Shown here: positions 52,544 to 61,842 of the stretch, one piece after another
Layout of the letters: each line of letters opens with the position of its first letter
Position numbering within the stretch: position 1 is the stretch's first letter
The notes under the pieces: model-generated
What the model was told of the DNA's origin: nothing
The model's database searches: none
The model's input: the letters and a program-made list of their open reading frames with translations, nothing else
Assembly (NCBI RefSeq): GCF_016743775.1
Contig: NZ_JAEQMY010000002.1
Span: forward strand, 124,001 to 188,000
Source of the DNA: Microvirga aerilata
GTDB lineage: Bacteria > Pseudomonadota > Alphaproteobacteria > Rhizobiales > Beijerinckiaceae
Reading direction: 5' to 3'
Length of the DNA: 64,000 nt
Translations under genes and position numbers: made by a program

Positions 52544-53356
52544 TCAAATGATCCAGAATGCGGCCGCACTAAGATCCAGCTTTCCCACAACAGCGAACTT
52601 TATCTGCTGATGGGCAGACCCGCTCCCGTCTTGGTCGAAGTACAATGCTCCAGTCGCTTTGTTGTAGATAATCCGATCCGAGGCGTCATGTGCCTTCGAG
52701 CCGATCCAGAACGCATTGTCCTTGAGTGCGCCGCGTCCGCCCGTGCTCTTGAAGATGGTGGACTTGAGGCTGATGCGGTCTGCCCACGGGTTGAAGTCGG
52801 CGAGCCTGTCGACGTTTGTCTTGCCATCCAGCGCGGTGCTGAAGATGAAGTTGTCATACCCTTCCCCGCTGGACAGCCTGTCGTTCCCCTCTCCGCCCGA
52901 CAAGGTGTCGTTACCAGTATGTCCGAAAAGCAGATCATCCCCGGACCCGCCGTTGAGACGATCCTCGTTCCAGCTTCCGTAGAGCTTATCCCGTCCAGAG
53001 CCCCCATGGAGGATGCCGTTCTCGTTGCCTCCATAGAGGATGTCATCGCCAGCCTCGCCATACAGAACATCCTTGCCGGCATCGCCGTACAGAACGTCGT
53101 TTCCCTCTCCCCCGCGAAGCTGATCGGCCCCATCGCCGCCTCTCAGGATGTCGTTCCCGATGCCGCCAGAGAGCACGTCCTTGTCGCCCCCACCCCATAA
53201 TCTGTCGTTTCCGTCACCCCCGAAGAGCCGGTCACGTCCTCCATGCCCATAGATCGTATCATTGCCGCCTTCGCCGTAGATGAAATCCAGAGCATCATCG
53301 CCAAGGACGTAGTCGGCCGTTGGGGTTCCGTGGACCGGAACGATGAAGGTGGCCAT
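52544..53356 (-). CDS. RTX calcium-binding protein without catalytic domain
   Basis: The protein has 270 residues. After a short start (MATFIVPVHGTPTADYVLG), about 160 residues are haemolysin-type nonapeptide repeats (GGxGxDxL). A C-terminal secretion-type domain follows: DFNPWADRISL, DRIIYNKATGALYFDQDGSG and a final FWII. The same domain ends the two epimerases and the alginate lyase. It should be exported by a type I system and fold on Ca2+. No enzyme domain is present, so a structural or matrix role is possible. Confidence 0.82.
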   Translation of the reverse strand: MATFIVPVHGTPTADYVLGDDALDFIYGEGGNDTIYGHGGRDRLFGGDGNDRLWGGGDKDVLSGGIGNDILRGGDGADQLRGGEGNDVLYGDAGKDVLYGEAGDDILYGGNENGILHGGSGRDKLYGSWNEDRLNGGSGDDLLFGHTGNDTLSGGEGNDRLSSGEGYDNFIFSTALDGKTNVDRLADFNPWADRISLKSTIFKSTGGRGALKDNAFWIGSKAHDASDRIIYNKATGALYFDQDGSGSAHQQIKFAVVGKLDLSAAAFWII

Positions 53357-53834
53357 GGCTTAGGTCCTGATGGAGGGCGGGGCGCTGTCGCAGATGCTGC
53401 AGTGACCATATACCTTCGAGGTCTCTCTGATCGCAATGCTTCTCAGCGATCCACCGCGCGTGCTGGCGCGCCGTTCGGGAAAACGTCCTAACGCCGCCAG
53501 TGGCTGCGTTCCCAGCCTTGAGGGCTTCCCATACGGGGAATGGCGGCGCGTTTTGCGCACCCGTGCAAGTGCGGCAGCCTTTGGCCGCCTGATCAATGTT
53601 CACGCGCATGCGCGGATGGCAAACGGTAAGTTGGGGCGTTACATAATCCAAAGAGCGCGAACTAGCCTAATAGGCTAAGGACTTCTACTTAGGTCAGTTG
53701 GCTGACCCTGGCTTAGGCCATCAAGCTGAATTGCCCCTCATCCTAACGTAGTTAATAACTCGCCTCGTTCATTGAGACATTCATCCAAGCACAACAAAAA
53801 TTTTCTAGACCTCCGTAGGGGCACAGACGGACAT

Positions 53835-53875
53835 AAGCCGCGAACACAGCAAAAGCTGGGCGCGGCTTTTTCTTT
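53835..53875 (+). terminator. Orphan terminator hairpin
   Basis: AAGCCGCG (53835-53842) pairs with CGCGGCTT (53861-53868), followed by TTTTTCTTT. No gene ends just before it, so a small RNA upstream is possible. Confidence 0.55.
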
Positions 53876-54039
53876 GTCAAATGGACGCCTGCTCGATGGA
53901 AACCTTGAAGGGGCACGAGCAACCAAGAGGCAGGACCCGGCCAAGTGCAAGGATGGGAGAGGTTGAGGTCTATGGGCTTGGCCCGGAGCACGGTTGAGCG
54001 ACCGGTACCCTCTTTCGGGAGAGGTCTACTCCCCATTCG

Positions 54040-54153
54040 TTCGCCCCTACTCCTAGCATCGGCAGTTGCGAGAGGATATCTCGTGCGACCCGATCTAGGC
54101 TGCCCCTACGATCGCAACTAAGCGCCCTCTCCTCGAGAGGGCGCTTCTTTTTT
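54040..54153 (+). ncRNA. Candidate structured small RNA
   Basis: GTTGCGA (54065-54071) pairs with TCGCAAC (54112-54118), enclosing about 40 bases that include CGAGA/TCTCG. Directly after comes a strong terminator (54121-54145). Together this looks like a closed stem, loop region and terminator, as in a bacterial sRNA. The 5' end is a guess. No known RNA family is recognised. Confidence 0.35.
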
Positions 54154-54432
54154 CTCCAGAGTCGGCTCTACGCCAGATACAAGGCATGTCCCGGTTCCCG
54201 CTGGATTGTTCATGCCCACGGTCCAACTTTCCAAATCAGGCTCCATCGACTCCCCAAGCTCTTCGAACAGCTCCGCCTCGATACAAACCATGGCGGCAAG
54301 CGGAAACCGCTCTGCGAAGGACCAGCCTCTTACATAGAGAATGCCCGCTGGCCGAAGCGGGTGGGCCGGAGGAGGCTGTAGCCCCTGTGAGCTGCCGTGC
54401 TGCACCGCTTCAGAAAAATGAAGCGTGGCCAC
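54118..54432 (-). CDS. Doubtful 104-aa ORF
   Basis: The GTG-started frame encodes VRGWSFAERFPLAAMVCIEAELFEELGESMEP, which reads like a real protein in its middle. But there is no clear ribosome site, and its last 12 codons are one side of the terminator hairpin on the other strand. It may be a real small gene or a shadow. Confidence 0.25.
   Translation of the reverse strand: MATLHFSEAVQHGSSQGLQPPPAHPLRPAGILYVRGWSFAERFPLAAMVCIEAELFEELGESMEPDLESWTVGMNNPAGTGTCLVSGVEPTLEKKEAPSRGEGA
54119..54153 (+). terminator. Strong rho-independent terminator
   Basis: AGCGCCCTCT (54121-54130) pairs with AGAGGGCGCT (54136-54145) around a 5-nt loop, followed by TCTTTTTT. It is the 3' end of the candidate small RNA. 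Confidence 0.8.
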
Positions 54433-54649
54433 GTTCTCGCCCTATTCAGCTACCACAACCCTGACCGTAGAGTTCTGAAGTACGAACGTCATTCATCGAA
54501 CAACCGATGAGAGACGGTCGATTTGTGGCGAAGTTCAGCGTTTCTTCTCAGTACAGCGGCCGTTCTGGCTACTGCTTATTCATCATACGATACATCGAAG
54601 TCTTGAGGCCTCACATCGTTGGGGCACGCTCATCTATGGGGACAACCAT

Positions 54650-55954
54650 ATGGCTCTGAATGCTTCCACCGCGCCCAGCGGCAACTTTAACTTGTCCAAT
54701 TGGAAGATCACCCTCCCAGTCGATCAGAATGGCAGCACCAGCGGCACCGCCGTCGAGGTGCAGAACCTCAGCGGCTATAAGAATACGAAGTACTTCTACA
54801 CCGGTTCCGACGGAGCGATGGTCTTCTACGCTCCTGTCGACGGCGCAACCACCAAGGGCTCGTCCTACGCGCGGTCTGAGCTGCGCGAAATGAGTGCAAG
54901 CGAGAAGGCTGCCTGGAACCTGTCGAAAGGTGGTTTCATGAGCGCCACCCTGGAGGTTGATGCGGCTCCTAACCGCGAGGGTGTTGGCGGCAAGCTGGTT
55001 GTTGGTCAGATCCACGGACAGGACCACGAACTGGTGCGCCTCTACTGGGAAAACGGCACGGTCTACTTTGTCAACGATCGGGCCGGCTCAGGCAACTCCG
55101 AGACCAAGTTCACGCTCAAGGACAGCAAGGGTGCCACGCCGGACGTCTCACTGAACGAGAAGTTCTCCTATACGATCAATGCCAAGGGTTCTTCTCTTGA
55201 AGTCGACGTCTACGCCGATGGCAAGGTGTACGAGTCCAGCACCAAGATCAACCCGGTCTGGCAGAGCGATACCTTCTACTTCAAGGCCGGGGCTTATCTC
55301 GGCGCGAACGAGGCCAATGGCTCCGGTGCTGGCCAGGCCTCCTTCTATGACCTGCATGTCAACCACGATGGCAAGGTGACGCCGCCCAAGACCTCCTTTG
55401 ATCCGGCGCCAACGCCTGCTCCGGATGAGCCGGTTCAGGAGCGTTCGGAGGATACCACGCCAACTCCACCATCCACACCGGATCCAATTCAGTCCGACCT
55501 ACCGACGACCACGAAAACCTTTATCGACGACGACGATGCCAACAGCCTCAGAGGCTCGTCCGGTAGCGACCGGATCGACGGCAAGGGCGGCGACGACAAG
55601 ATCTGGGCCAAGAACGGCAGCGACGTTCTGAGTGGCGGTTCAGGCGAGGATGCGTTCATCTTCGACACCAAGCCCGGCAGCACCAACATTGATACCATTC
55701 TGGACTTCAATCCGGAGGATGACACCATCCGCCTCAATGACTCCGTGTTCGCTGAACTTGAAGAAGGCAAGCTCTCGGCGGACAACTTTGTGATCGGCGC
55801 TGCCGCTAAGGACTCTGACGATTACATCATCTACAACAACGAGACAGGTGCTCTGTCCTACGATGCGGACGGCAACGGCTCCGATGCGGCGGTGCAGTTT
55901 AGCGTGATCGACAACCTCGCGAAGCTCGCTGCAAGCCACTTCATGGTGATCTAA
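54650..55954 (+). CDS. Secreted alginate lyase (polysaccharide lyase family 7) with RTX tail
   Basis: The protein has 434 residues. The PL7 jelly-roll (about 12-240) starts FNLSNWKITLPVD and shows the three family blocks: RSELRE (Arg75-Glu80), QIH (Gln120-His122) and YFKAGAY (Tyr210-Tyr216). The residue after the last block is Gly where Gln is usual. A Pro/Thr hinge (DPAPTPAPDEPVQ) and a short RTX part (GSSGSDRIDGKGGDDKI) follow, then the type I secretion end shared with the epimerases (DDYIIYNNETGALSYDADGNGS, final FMVI). No signal peptide is present. It should cut alginate by beta-elimination outside the cell. Confidence 0.88.
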   Translation: MALNASTAPSGNFNLSNWKITLPVDQNGSTSGTAVEVQNLSGYKNTKYFYTGSDGAMVFYAPVDGATTKGSSYARSELREMSASEKAAWNLSKGGFMSATLEVDAAPNREGVGGKLVVGQIHGQDHELVRLYWENGTVYFVNDRAGSGNSETKFTLKDSKGATPDVSLNEKFSYTINAKGSSLEVDVYADGKVYESSTKINPVWQSDTFYFKAGAYLGANEANGSGAGQASFYDLHVNHDGKVTPPKTSFDPAPTPAPDEPVQERSEDTTPTPPSTPDPIQSDLPTTTKTFIDDDDANSLRGSSGSDRIDGKGGDDKIWAKNGSDVLSGGSGEDAFIFDTKPGSTNIDTILDFNPEDDTIRLNDSVFAELEEGKLSADNFVIGAAAKDSDDYIIYNNETGALSYDADGNGSDAAVQFSVIDNLAKLAASHFMVI

Positions 55955-55966
55955 ACACGAGTATGA

Positions 55967-56006
55967 CTCAGCAGCAGCCTCAGTTCAGGCTGAGGCTGCT
56001 GCTGAG
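55967..56006 (+). terminator. Long perfect hairpin after the alginate lyase gene
   Basis: CTCAGCAGCAGCCTCAG (55967-55983) pairs perfectly over 17 bp with 55990-56006 around a 6-nt loop. The T-tract is poor, but position right after the stop supports a terminator. Confidence 0.7.
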
Positions 56007-56738
56007 CTGTGAACTCTTTAGGGAATGCACCTGCCTCATCCAGTGAGATCCGGCGGTGCCCACGCTCAAAACTGTGCCAGTTCGGCTCGTGAGTCCCAAT
56101 GAAAGTGCAAAAGGCTCGGGCTTAATCGAAGCCAAGAGCAAGCCGAAGGCCTTTCAGTCGCGGTCCTATAACTTCGGGTTAGTCCATCGACTCTGCCTTA
56201 GTGCAGTCGGTCGTTGGCGACCTTGAATATCGTTTGGCCGAGGGCCTGAGAGAAATCAGATATAACCGTGTCTGCCTCATTATCCGCGTTTCGGACCCCT
56301 AAACGCTTCGAAGAGCGCAGAACATCTGAGCGGGCTGTATCCATAGCCCTCTGAAGCTTCGGCCCAGGTTCAAAGTCGTGGCCATCGAGGACTTCCACGA
56401 GAACATTGGCAAAGGTGTCCCGTCCTGTATGTCGAGGACGGTGAGCGGTAGTTCCTACACCATAAGGCTTTCGCTTGAGAATCCCGCTTCGCGCCTCCCT
56501 ACCCTAAACCGCCTCGGCCTCGCCGGCAGTCAGCCTTGTAGAGGATCTCTTCCCAGACTTGCTCAAAGCGCGGCTTCTTACGATCTGGAGCAAATCGGGT
56601 TGTGGCGTTGCTTGTGGATAACTAGGAGACTTAGGCATCCGCTCGGTCTGTGCCCCTGGCGTGCTCCCAGAGAGTGAAACACTAAGCGCCCCAATGGGGG
56701 TGCTTGCGTAAATCTTTATTGAACCGAGTGAATTGGAG
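56007..56738. other. Intergenic region with possible gene remnant, upstream of tRNA-Phe
   Basis: No intact gene is certain in these 730 bases. A minus-strand frame (56198 to about 56490) without a normal start encodes TTAHRPRHTGRDTFANVLVEVLD, then an acidic helical end (ADTVISDFSQALGQTIFKV). It could be a decayed gene; the HRPRHT string faintly recalls phage integrases but is not enough for a call. Confidence 0.3.
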
Positions 56739-56815
56739 TGGTGCCCAGGGGCGGAATCGAACCACCGACACTGCGATTTTCAGTCGCATGCTCTACCAAC
56801 TGAGCTACCTGGGCA
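56739..56815 (-). tRNA. tRNA-Phe (anticodon GAA)
   Basis: Acceptor stem TGCCCAG/CTGGGCA is followed by discriminator A and an encoded CCA. The D-arm GCTCAGTTGGTAGAGC, anticodon loop CTGAAAA with GAA, and T-loop GGTTCGATTCC are normal. Length is 77 nt with CCA. Confidence 0.96.
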
Positions 56816-56916
56816 TCCGATGCGCGGCTGGTGCCGTGCGCGTCGTGGAGGGGTGTATAGTCAGACCCGCGGCGCATGTCCAGCGGTTCAGCCGACAAAA
56901 TTCGAGGAATTGTCGA

Positions 56917-57117
56917 TCAGGCCTCCCGATCGTCTTCGTCCCGGTCTTCGTCGTCCTCGACGGCCGGGATCGCATAGGTGCCGGAAAGCCAGCGGTTCAG
57001 GTCCACATCGGCGCAGCGCTTGGAGCAGAAAGGCTTGTACTCGAGCTGAGTGGGCTTGCCGCAGATCGGGCATTTGCCCAGGGAAGCGAGGGGCTTGTTC
57101 TCGTTGGCAGCATTCAT
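56917..57117 (-). CDS. yacG: DNA gyrase inhibitor YacG
   Basis: The protein has 66 residues. The zinc site is KCPICGKP followed by FCSKRCADVDLNRWLSGTYAI, with four Cys in the C-x2-C/C-x3-C pattern of YacG. The acidic tail (EDDEDRDEDDREA) is typical. YacG binds GyrB and blocks gyrase from DNA. It follows maf about 100 bases downstream on the same strand, as in many alphaproteobacteria. Confidence 0.93.
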   Translation of the reverse strand: MNAANENKPLASLGKCPICGKPTQLEYKPFCSKRCADVDLNRWLSGTYAIPAVEDDEDRDEDDREA

Positions 57118-57214
57118 CCTTCACCTCGTCATGGTTTCAGGCGGCAAGGTGGGCACAGGCAGGCGGTTGCGCAAGGCAGCGTCCGGGCCGAGGCCCAGTT
57201 CAGGCAGCAGCAGT

Positions 57215-57865
57215 TCAGGCCGCATCGAGCCACGTGAAGCGGACCGGATAGCCCTCTCCGTCGAGCAGCGCGGCTGCCTCGTAAAGGGGCAGCCCCACGA
57301 CGTTGGAATAGGAGCCGACGAGCTTCACCACGAAGGTTCCGGCCAGCCCCTGAATGGCATAGCCGCCGGCCTTTCCTCGCCATTCGCCCGAGGCGAGATA
57401 CCGCTCGAACTCGTCCCGGGACAGGCGCTTGAAGCGCACCCGCGTTTCCACAAGGCGCTCGCGGATCGTGTCCTTGGGGGTGATCAGGCAAACGGAGGTG
57501 TAGACCCGGTGGGCGCGGCCTGAGAGCAGGCGCAGGCAGCCGGCTGCCTCGTCCACCACTTCGGCCTTGGGGAGAACGCGCTTGCCGACCACCACCACGG
57601 TATCGGCGGAGAGAATGTAGGAATCCTTGAGGTCGTCGCGGCTGCGGGCGGCCTTGCGGGCTACCTCGGCCTTCGAGCGGGCGAGGCGCTTGGCAAGTTC
57701 CTTGGCGCTCTCGTTCTTCAGGGGCGTCTCATCCACATCGGCGGGCAGGAGCGCATCCGGCTCGATTCCGGCCTGCTGCAGGAGAGCCAAGCGACGGGGC
57801 GAAGCGGACGCGAGAATGAGCTTCGGACGCCAGCCGGAATTCGACACCTCGGAAGAAGACGCCAC
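57215..57865 (-). CDS. maf: Maf-like nucleotide pyrophosphatase
   Basis: The protein has about 216 residues. The signature is [19 protein letters not shown], then [28 protein letters not shown] and [27 protein letters not shown]. Maf proteins hydrolyse dTTP, UTP or modified nucleotides in the cytoplasm. GTG at 57865 is chosen because GGAGAG stands 4-5 bases before it; GTG at 57910 would add 15 unrelated residues. It is probably co-transcribed with yacG. Confidence 0.9.
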   Translation of the reverse strand: MASSSEVSNSGWRPKLILASASPRRLALLQQAGIEPDALLPADVDETPLKNESAKELAKRLARSKAEVARKAARSRDDLKDSYILSADTVVVVGKRVLPKAEVVDEAAGCLRLLSGRAHRVYTSVCLITPKDTIRERLVETRVRFKRLSRDEFERYLASGEWRGKAGGYAIQGLAGTFVVKLVGSYSNVVGLPLYEAAALLDGEGYPVRFTWLDAA

Positions 57866-57964
57866 TTTTCTCTCCACACTCCAGGATCCCGCCGGATCCT
57901 TCGAGAACACTCACAGGGGCATAGGGCTACGCCCGGTCACAACATGGCACCGGACGCGAACGAA

Positions 57965-58813
57965 TCAAGCAAGAGGCGTCTCCTGCTCGGACGGAGCTTG
58001 GCGGGCCTCTGCGGCCTGCATGGCATCGGCACGCGCGAGCTGCCGATAGCGCATGACGCTGAACGGGATGGAGCCCAGGAAGCAGACCGTGATCACGGTC
58101 AGCATCTCGAACGGAAAGCTTACCAGCAGGCCGAAGGCCGCAACCGACAGAACGAAAATCGGCAGAACCCACTGGCGGGGAACCTTCAGGCCGATGGTCT
58201 TGCCCGAGTAGACAGGGATCGTGGACACCATCAGGAACGCAAGGCCCAGCAGATAGACCAGCGCGATGGGTGCCGCCGCCGCCCCCACGGAAACCCCGAG
58301 GAAGGACAGGTAGAGCGGCAGCATCGAGGTCAGAGCGCCTGCGGGCGCCGGCATGCCGGTAAAGAAGTTTTTCTTCCACTCCGGGCGATGAGGATCGTCC
58401 AGCATCACGTTGAAGCGCGCCAGGCGCAGGGCCATGGCGATGGCGAAGACCAGAACCGCGATCCAGCCGAGGGCCTTCAACTCGTTCAGCAGGAAGCTGT
58501 AGAGGATAAGGGCCGGCGTCACGCCGAAATTGACGAAGTCGGCGAGGGAGTCGAGTTCCGCGCCGAAACGCGATGTGCCCTTCAGGAGACGGGCGACCCG
58601 GCCGTCGACGCCGTCCAGGAAAGCCGCCGCCACGATGGCGATGACCGCCGGCTCGTAGCGCCCCTCGAAGGCGAGCCTGATCGCCGTGAGCCCCAGGCAG
58701 AGGGCGATCAGGGTGATGATGTTGGGAACGATGACGCGGAACGGGACGGGCTTGAAGAGCCGCTTGCGCGGCTCGTCCGGGTCCGGGGCGAAGGGGGGGA
58801 AAAGATCGCTCAT
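57965..58813 (-). CDS. pssA: CDP-diacylglycerol-serine O-phosphatidyltransferase
   Basis: The protein has 282 residues with seven or eight membrane helices. The CDP-alcohol phosphotransferase motif is complete: DGRVARLLKGTSRFGAELDSLAD (D-G-x2-A-R-x8-G-x3-D-x3-D). It makes phosphatidylserine at the inner membrane. The ATG at 58813 opens MSDLFPPFAPDPDEPRKR; a longer frame to 58906 is unlikely. The psd gene lies directly upstream on the same strand, so the two steps to phosphatidylethanolamine are encoded together. Confidence 0.94.
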   Translation of the reverse strand: MSDLFPPFAPDPDEPRKRLFKPVPFRVIVPNIITLIALCLGLTAIRLAFEGRYEPAVIAIVAAAFLDGVDGRVARLLKGTSRFGAELDSLADFVNFGVTPALILYSFLLNELKALGWIAVLVFAIAMALRLARFNVMLDDPHRPEWKKNFFTGMPAPAGALTSMLPLYLSFLGVSVGAAAAPIALVYLLGLAFLMVSTIPVYSGKTIGLKVPRQWVLPIFVLSVAAFGLLVSFPFEMLTVITVCFLGSIPFSVMRYRQLARADAMQAAEARQAPSEQETPLA

Positions 58814-58948
58814 GGCGTGAAATCTAGGGTTTGCCAGCTTGACAGGCAAGTTTGCTCGGAGGTGTTTCCCTGTGCATGGAAACACCTCTTCGCTTTGTTG
58901 CACCACGTTTTTTGGCGACGAGCCGGGGCCGCTTCGCCGGAAAGTGCT

Positions 58949-59650
58949 TTATCCAACCCGGTACTGCCGGGCAGGCTCGTTCGCCGTGAGGTCGGCCAGC
59001 ACCGTCTCGCCCGCAACCGCGGTCTGGCCGAGACCGACGAGCACCTGGGCGCTCATGGGCACGTAGATGTCGAGCCGCGATCCGAAACGGATCAGGCCGA
59101 AGCGCTCGCCGGTGCTCAACGCTTCGCCCACCTTGACGAAGGACACGATCCGGCGCGCCACCAGACCGGCGATCTGGACGACGCCGATCTTGGTGCTTGC
59201 CGTCTCGATGACGAGGGCATTGCGCTCGTTGTCCTCGCTTGCCTTGTCGAGCTCGGCGTTGAGGAAGAGGCCTGGCGTGTAGAGAATCTGGGTGATCCGT
59301 CCGGTGACCGGCGCACGGTTCACGTGGCAGTCGAACACGTTCATGAAGACCGAGATGCGGGTCATCGGCTCGGCCGGCAGATCGAGCTCGGCCGGGGGGA
59401 CCGCGGTGGTGATCAGGTTCACCCGGCCATCGGCCGGCGACACCACGAGGCCTTCGCGGATCGGCGTCACCCGCGGGGGATCGCGGAAGAAGTAGCAGAC
59501 CCACACAGTCAGGATCGTGCCGATCCAGCCCAGGGGCGACCACAGCCACGCCAGGACGATCGTCGCAAACAGCGCGATCAGGATGAAGGGATAACCCTCC
59601 TTGTGGATCGGCACGAAGATGCGGCGCATCGATTCCAGGATATCGGTCAT
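58949..59650 (-). CDS. psd: Phosphatidylserine decarboxylase proenzyme (short type)
   Basis: The protein has 233 residues. An N-terminal membrane segment ([21 protein letters not shown]) leads to the core with [25 protein letters not shown] and the self-cleavage site [11 protein letters not shown]; cleavage at Gly-Ser makes the pyruvoyl group. It converts phosphatidylserine to phosphatidylethanolamine at the inner membrane. It is first in an operon with pssA. Confidence 0.94.
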   Translation of the reverse strand: MTDILESMRRIFVPIHKEGYPFILIALFATIVLAWLWSPLGWIGTILTVWVCYFFRDPPRVTPIREGLVVSPADGRVNLITTAVPPAELDLPAEPMTRISVFMNVFDCHVNRAPVTGRITQILYTPGLFLNAELDKASEDNERNALVIETASTKIGVVQIAGLVARRIVSFVKVGEALSTGERFGLIRFGSRLDIYVPMSAQVLVGLGQTAVAGETVLADLTANEPARQYRVG

Positions 59651-59817
59651 ATTATCTCAAGCCTTCAGAGCGCCAGCGCATCGTGCGGGAAAGTGGATCC
59701 GGTTTCCCGCAGCAACGATGCGCCAAGCTAAAAATAAGTGTCGGAGGGGTCTCAAAAGTGGAAACCGCTTATGGGACCGATACCTCAAGGTGGGGATGGC
59801 AGGCGGAAGGGTTTCCG

Positions 59818-61737
59818 TCAACCTGCCACGCCTTCGCTTTCCTCCACCTGCTCCGCCTCTTCCGCTCGCTTGAGGGCTTCGCGAGCCTGATCGGCCTCGC
59901 GCTGGCGGTTCCACATGGCGGCATAGACCCCGCCGAGGCTCAGCAGGCTCGCATGGTTGCCCCGCTCGACGACGCGGCCCTGATCGAGCACGATGATCTC
60001 GTCGGCTCCGATCACTGTGGACAGGCGATGGGCGATCACCAGGGTGGTGCGCCCGCGGCTGACCCGATCGAGAGCGTCCTGGATTTCCTTCTCGGTGAAG
60101 GTGTCCAGGGCAGAGGTCGCCTCGTCGAGCACCAGGATCGGGGGGCTTTTGAGGATCGTCCGGGCAATGGCGACGCGCTGCTTCTCGCCGCCGGAGAGCT
60201 TGAGGCCGCGCTCGCCCACGGGCGTGTCGTAGCCCTCAGGCAACTGGGCGATGAAGCGGTCGATCTGGGCGAGGCGGGCCGCCTCCTTCATTTCTTCAGG
60301 AGTCGCATCCCATCGACCGTACTGGATGTTGTAGCCGATGGTGTCGTTGAAGAGCACCGTGTCCTGCGGCACCATGCCGATGACCTTGCGCAGGGATGCC
60401 TGCTGCACATCGGCGATGTTCTGGCCATCGATGAGGATGCGGCCGCTGGTGGGCTCGTAGAAGCGGAACAGCAGGCGGGAGATGGTGGACTTGCCGGCGC
60501 CCGAAGGGCCGACGATAGCCACCGTGTGCCCTGCCGGAACCTCGAAGCTTACGCCTTTCAGGATGGGACGCTCGGGAATATAGGCGAAATGCACGTCCTC
60601 GAAGCGCACCACGCCTTGCGCCGCCTGGAGCGGCTTGGCGCCCGGCTTGTCCTGGATCTCGGGGTTGCGGTCGATCACGGCGAACATGTCGTCGATGTCG
60701 ATGAGGGCCTGCTTGATCTCGCGATAAAGCATTCCCATGAAGTTCAGCGGGATATAAAGCTGCACCAGCATGGCATTGACGAGCACGAAGCTGCCGATGG
60801 AAACCCGCCCCGCCATGATGTCCCGCGCCGCCAGGACCATCACGATGGCCATGCCGATGGAGAAGATCACCGCCTGGCCCGCGTTGAGAACGGCAAGCGA
60901 CGTATAGGTCTGGGTCGAGGCCCTCTCGAACTTCTCCATGGAGCGGTCGTAGCGGGCGGTTTCCCGCTGCTCGGCGCCGAAATATTTCACGGTCTCGTAG
61001 TTCAGGAGCGAGTCGACTGCCTTGGTGTTGGCGTCCGTGTCGGAATCGTTCATCTGCTTGCGGATCGAGATCCGCCACTGGGTGGCCTTGTAGGTATAGG
61101 CGAGGTAGACGACCACCATCACGAGAACGACCAGGGAATAGATCCAGTCGAATTCCCAGGCCAGGATGCCCAGGACGAGCAGGAACTCCAGGATCGTCGG
61201 CAGGAGGGTGAGCACCACCAGACGCGACAGCTCCTCGATCCCCTCCCGGCCGCGCTCCAGCACGCGGGTCAGGCCGCCGGTCTTGCGTTCCAGGTGGAAG
61301 CGCAGGGAGAGGCGGTGCATGTGCTCGAAGGTCTGCAGCGCCAGCTTGCGCACCGCATGCATGGCAACCTTGGCGAACAGGCCGTCACGAACCTGCGTGA
61401 GCACGGCCATGAGGATGCGGGTGACGCCGTAAACCAGGGTGAGGAGGATCGGCGCCCGCCAGAGCCAGGAGCCGGCGGTCGCCGCTGCCTCGGTCGGCTG
61501 ATTGCCGTTGCTCGTGACGGCCACGAGCGCGTCCGTCGCCCATTTGAAGGCGAACGGCGTCACCATGGTTACCCCCTTCGCCACGAGGAGCAGGCCGAAG
61601 GCCAGGAAGACGCGCCGCTGGAGATCCGGGCGCCCGTGAGGCCATAGATAGGGCCACAGCTTCTTCCAGGTAGCAGCCAAGCCGTTTGGCTTCGGCGCGG
61701 CGGCGCTCGTCGACGGGACGGCGGTGGAGGGAGGCAT
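59818..61737 (-). CDS. Atm1-like ABC exporter (ABCB7/HMT1 family)
   Basis: The protein has 639 residues, a half-transporter with six membrane helices (residues 60-340) and an ATPase domain (about 380-620). ATPase motifs are GPSGAGKST, LSGGEKQRVAIARTIL, ILVLDEATSALD and VIAHRLSTV. The membrane part contains NYETVKYFGAE, a mark of the Atm1/HMT1 group, which exports glutathione-linked metal or sulfur species. It acts as a homodimer in the inner membrane. The ATG at 61737 is chosen; a GTG at 61797 is in frame. Confidence 0.9.
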   Translation of the reverse strand: MPPSTAVPSTSAAAPKPNGLAATWKKLWPYLWPHGRPDLQRRVFLAFGLLLVAKGVTMVTPFAFKWATDALVAVTSNGNQPTEAAATAGSWLWRAPILLTLVYGVTRILMAVLTQVRDGLFAKVAMHAVRKLALQTFEHMHRLSLRFHLERKTGGLTRVLERGREGIEELSRLVVLTLLPTILEFLLVLGILAWEFDWIYSLVVLVMVVVYLAYTYKATQWRISIRKQMNDSDTDANTKAVDSLLNYETVKYFGAEQRETARYDRSMEKFERASTQTYTSLAVLNAGQAVIFSIGMAIVMVLAARDIMAGRVSIGSFVLVNAMLVQLYIPLNFMGMLYREIKQALIDIDDMFAVIDRNPEIQDKPGAKPLQAAQGVVRFEDVHFAYIPERPILKGVSFEVPAGHTVAIVGPSGAGKSTISRLLFRFYEPTSGRILIDGQNIADVQQASLRKVIGMVPQDTVLFNDTIGYNIQYGRWDATPEEMKEAARLAQIDRFIAQLPEGYDTPVGERGLKLSGGEKQRVAIARTILKSPPILVLDEATSALDTFTEKEIQDALDRVSRGRTTLVIAHRLSTVIGADEIIVLDQGRVVERGNHASLLSLGGVYAAMWNRQREADQAREALKRAEEAEQVEESEGVAG

Positions 61738-61842
61738 ACGCGAGAATCCGGTTGAAAGGTTGGACCTCGATATAGTCGATCGGCGAGGTGAATTCACCCC
61801 GCATCCGCATTTGTTCGACGGCGATAGGCCCGTGACGGCAGA

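Larger units (their letters stand above)
53357..54649. other. Long intergenic region between RTX gene and alginate lyase gene
   Basis: These 1293 bases lack a clear gene. They hold two terminator-like hairpins on the plus strand (53835-53875 and 54119-54153), each behind sequence able to fold, plus a doubtful ORF on the minus strand (54118-54432). The promoter of the lyase gene must lie in the last part. Confidence 0.5.
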
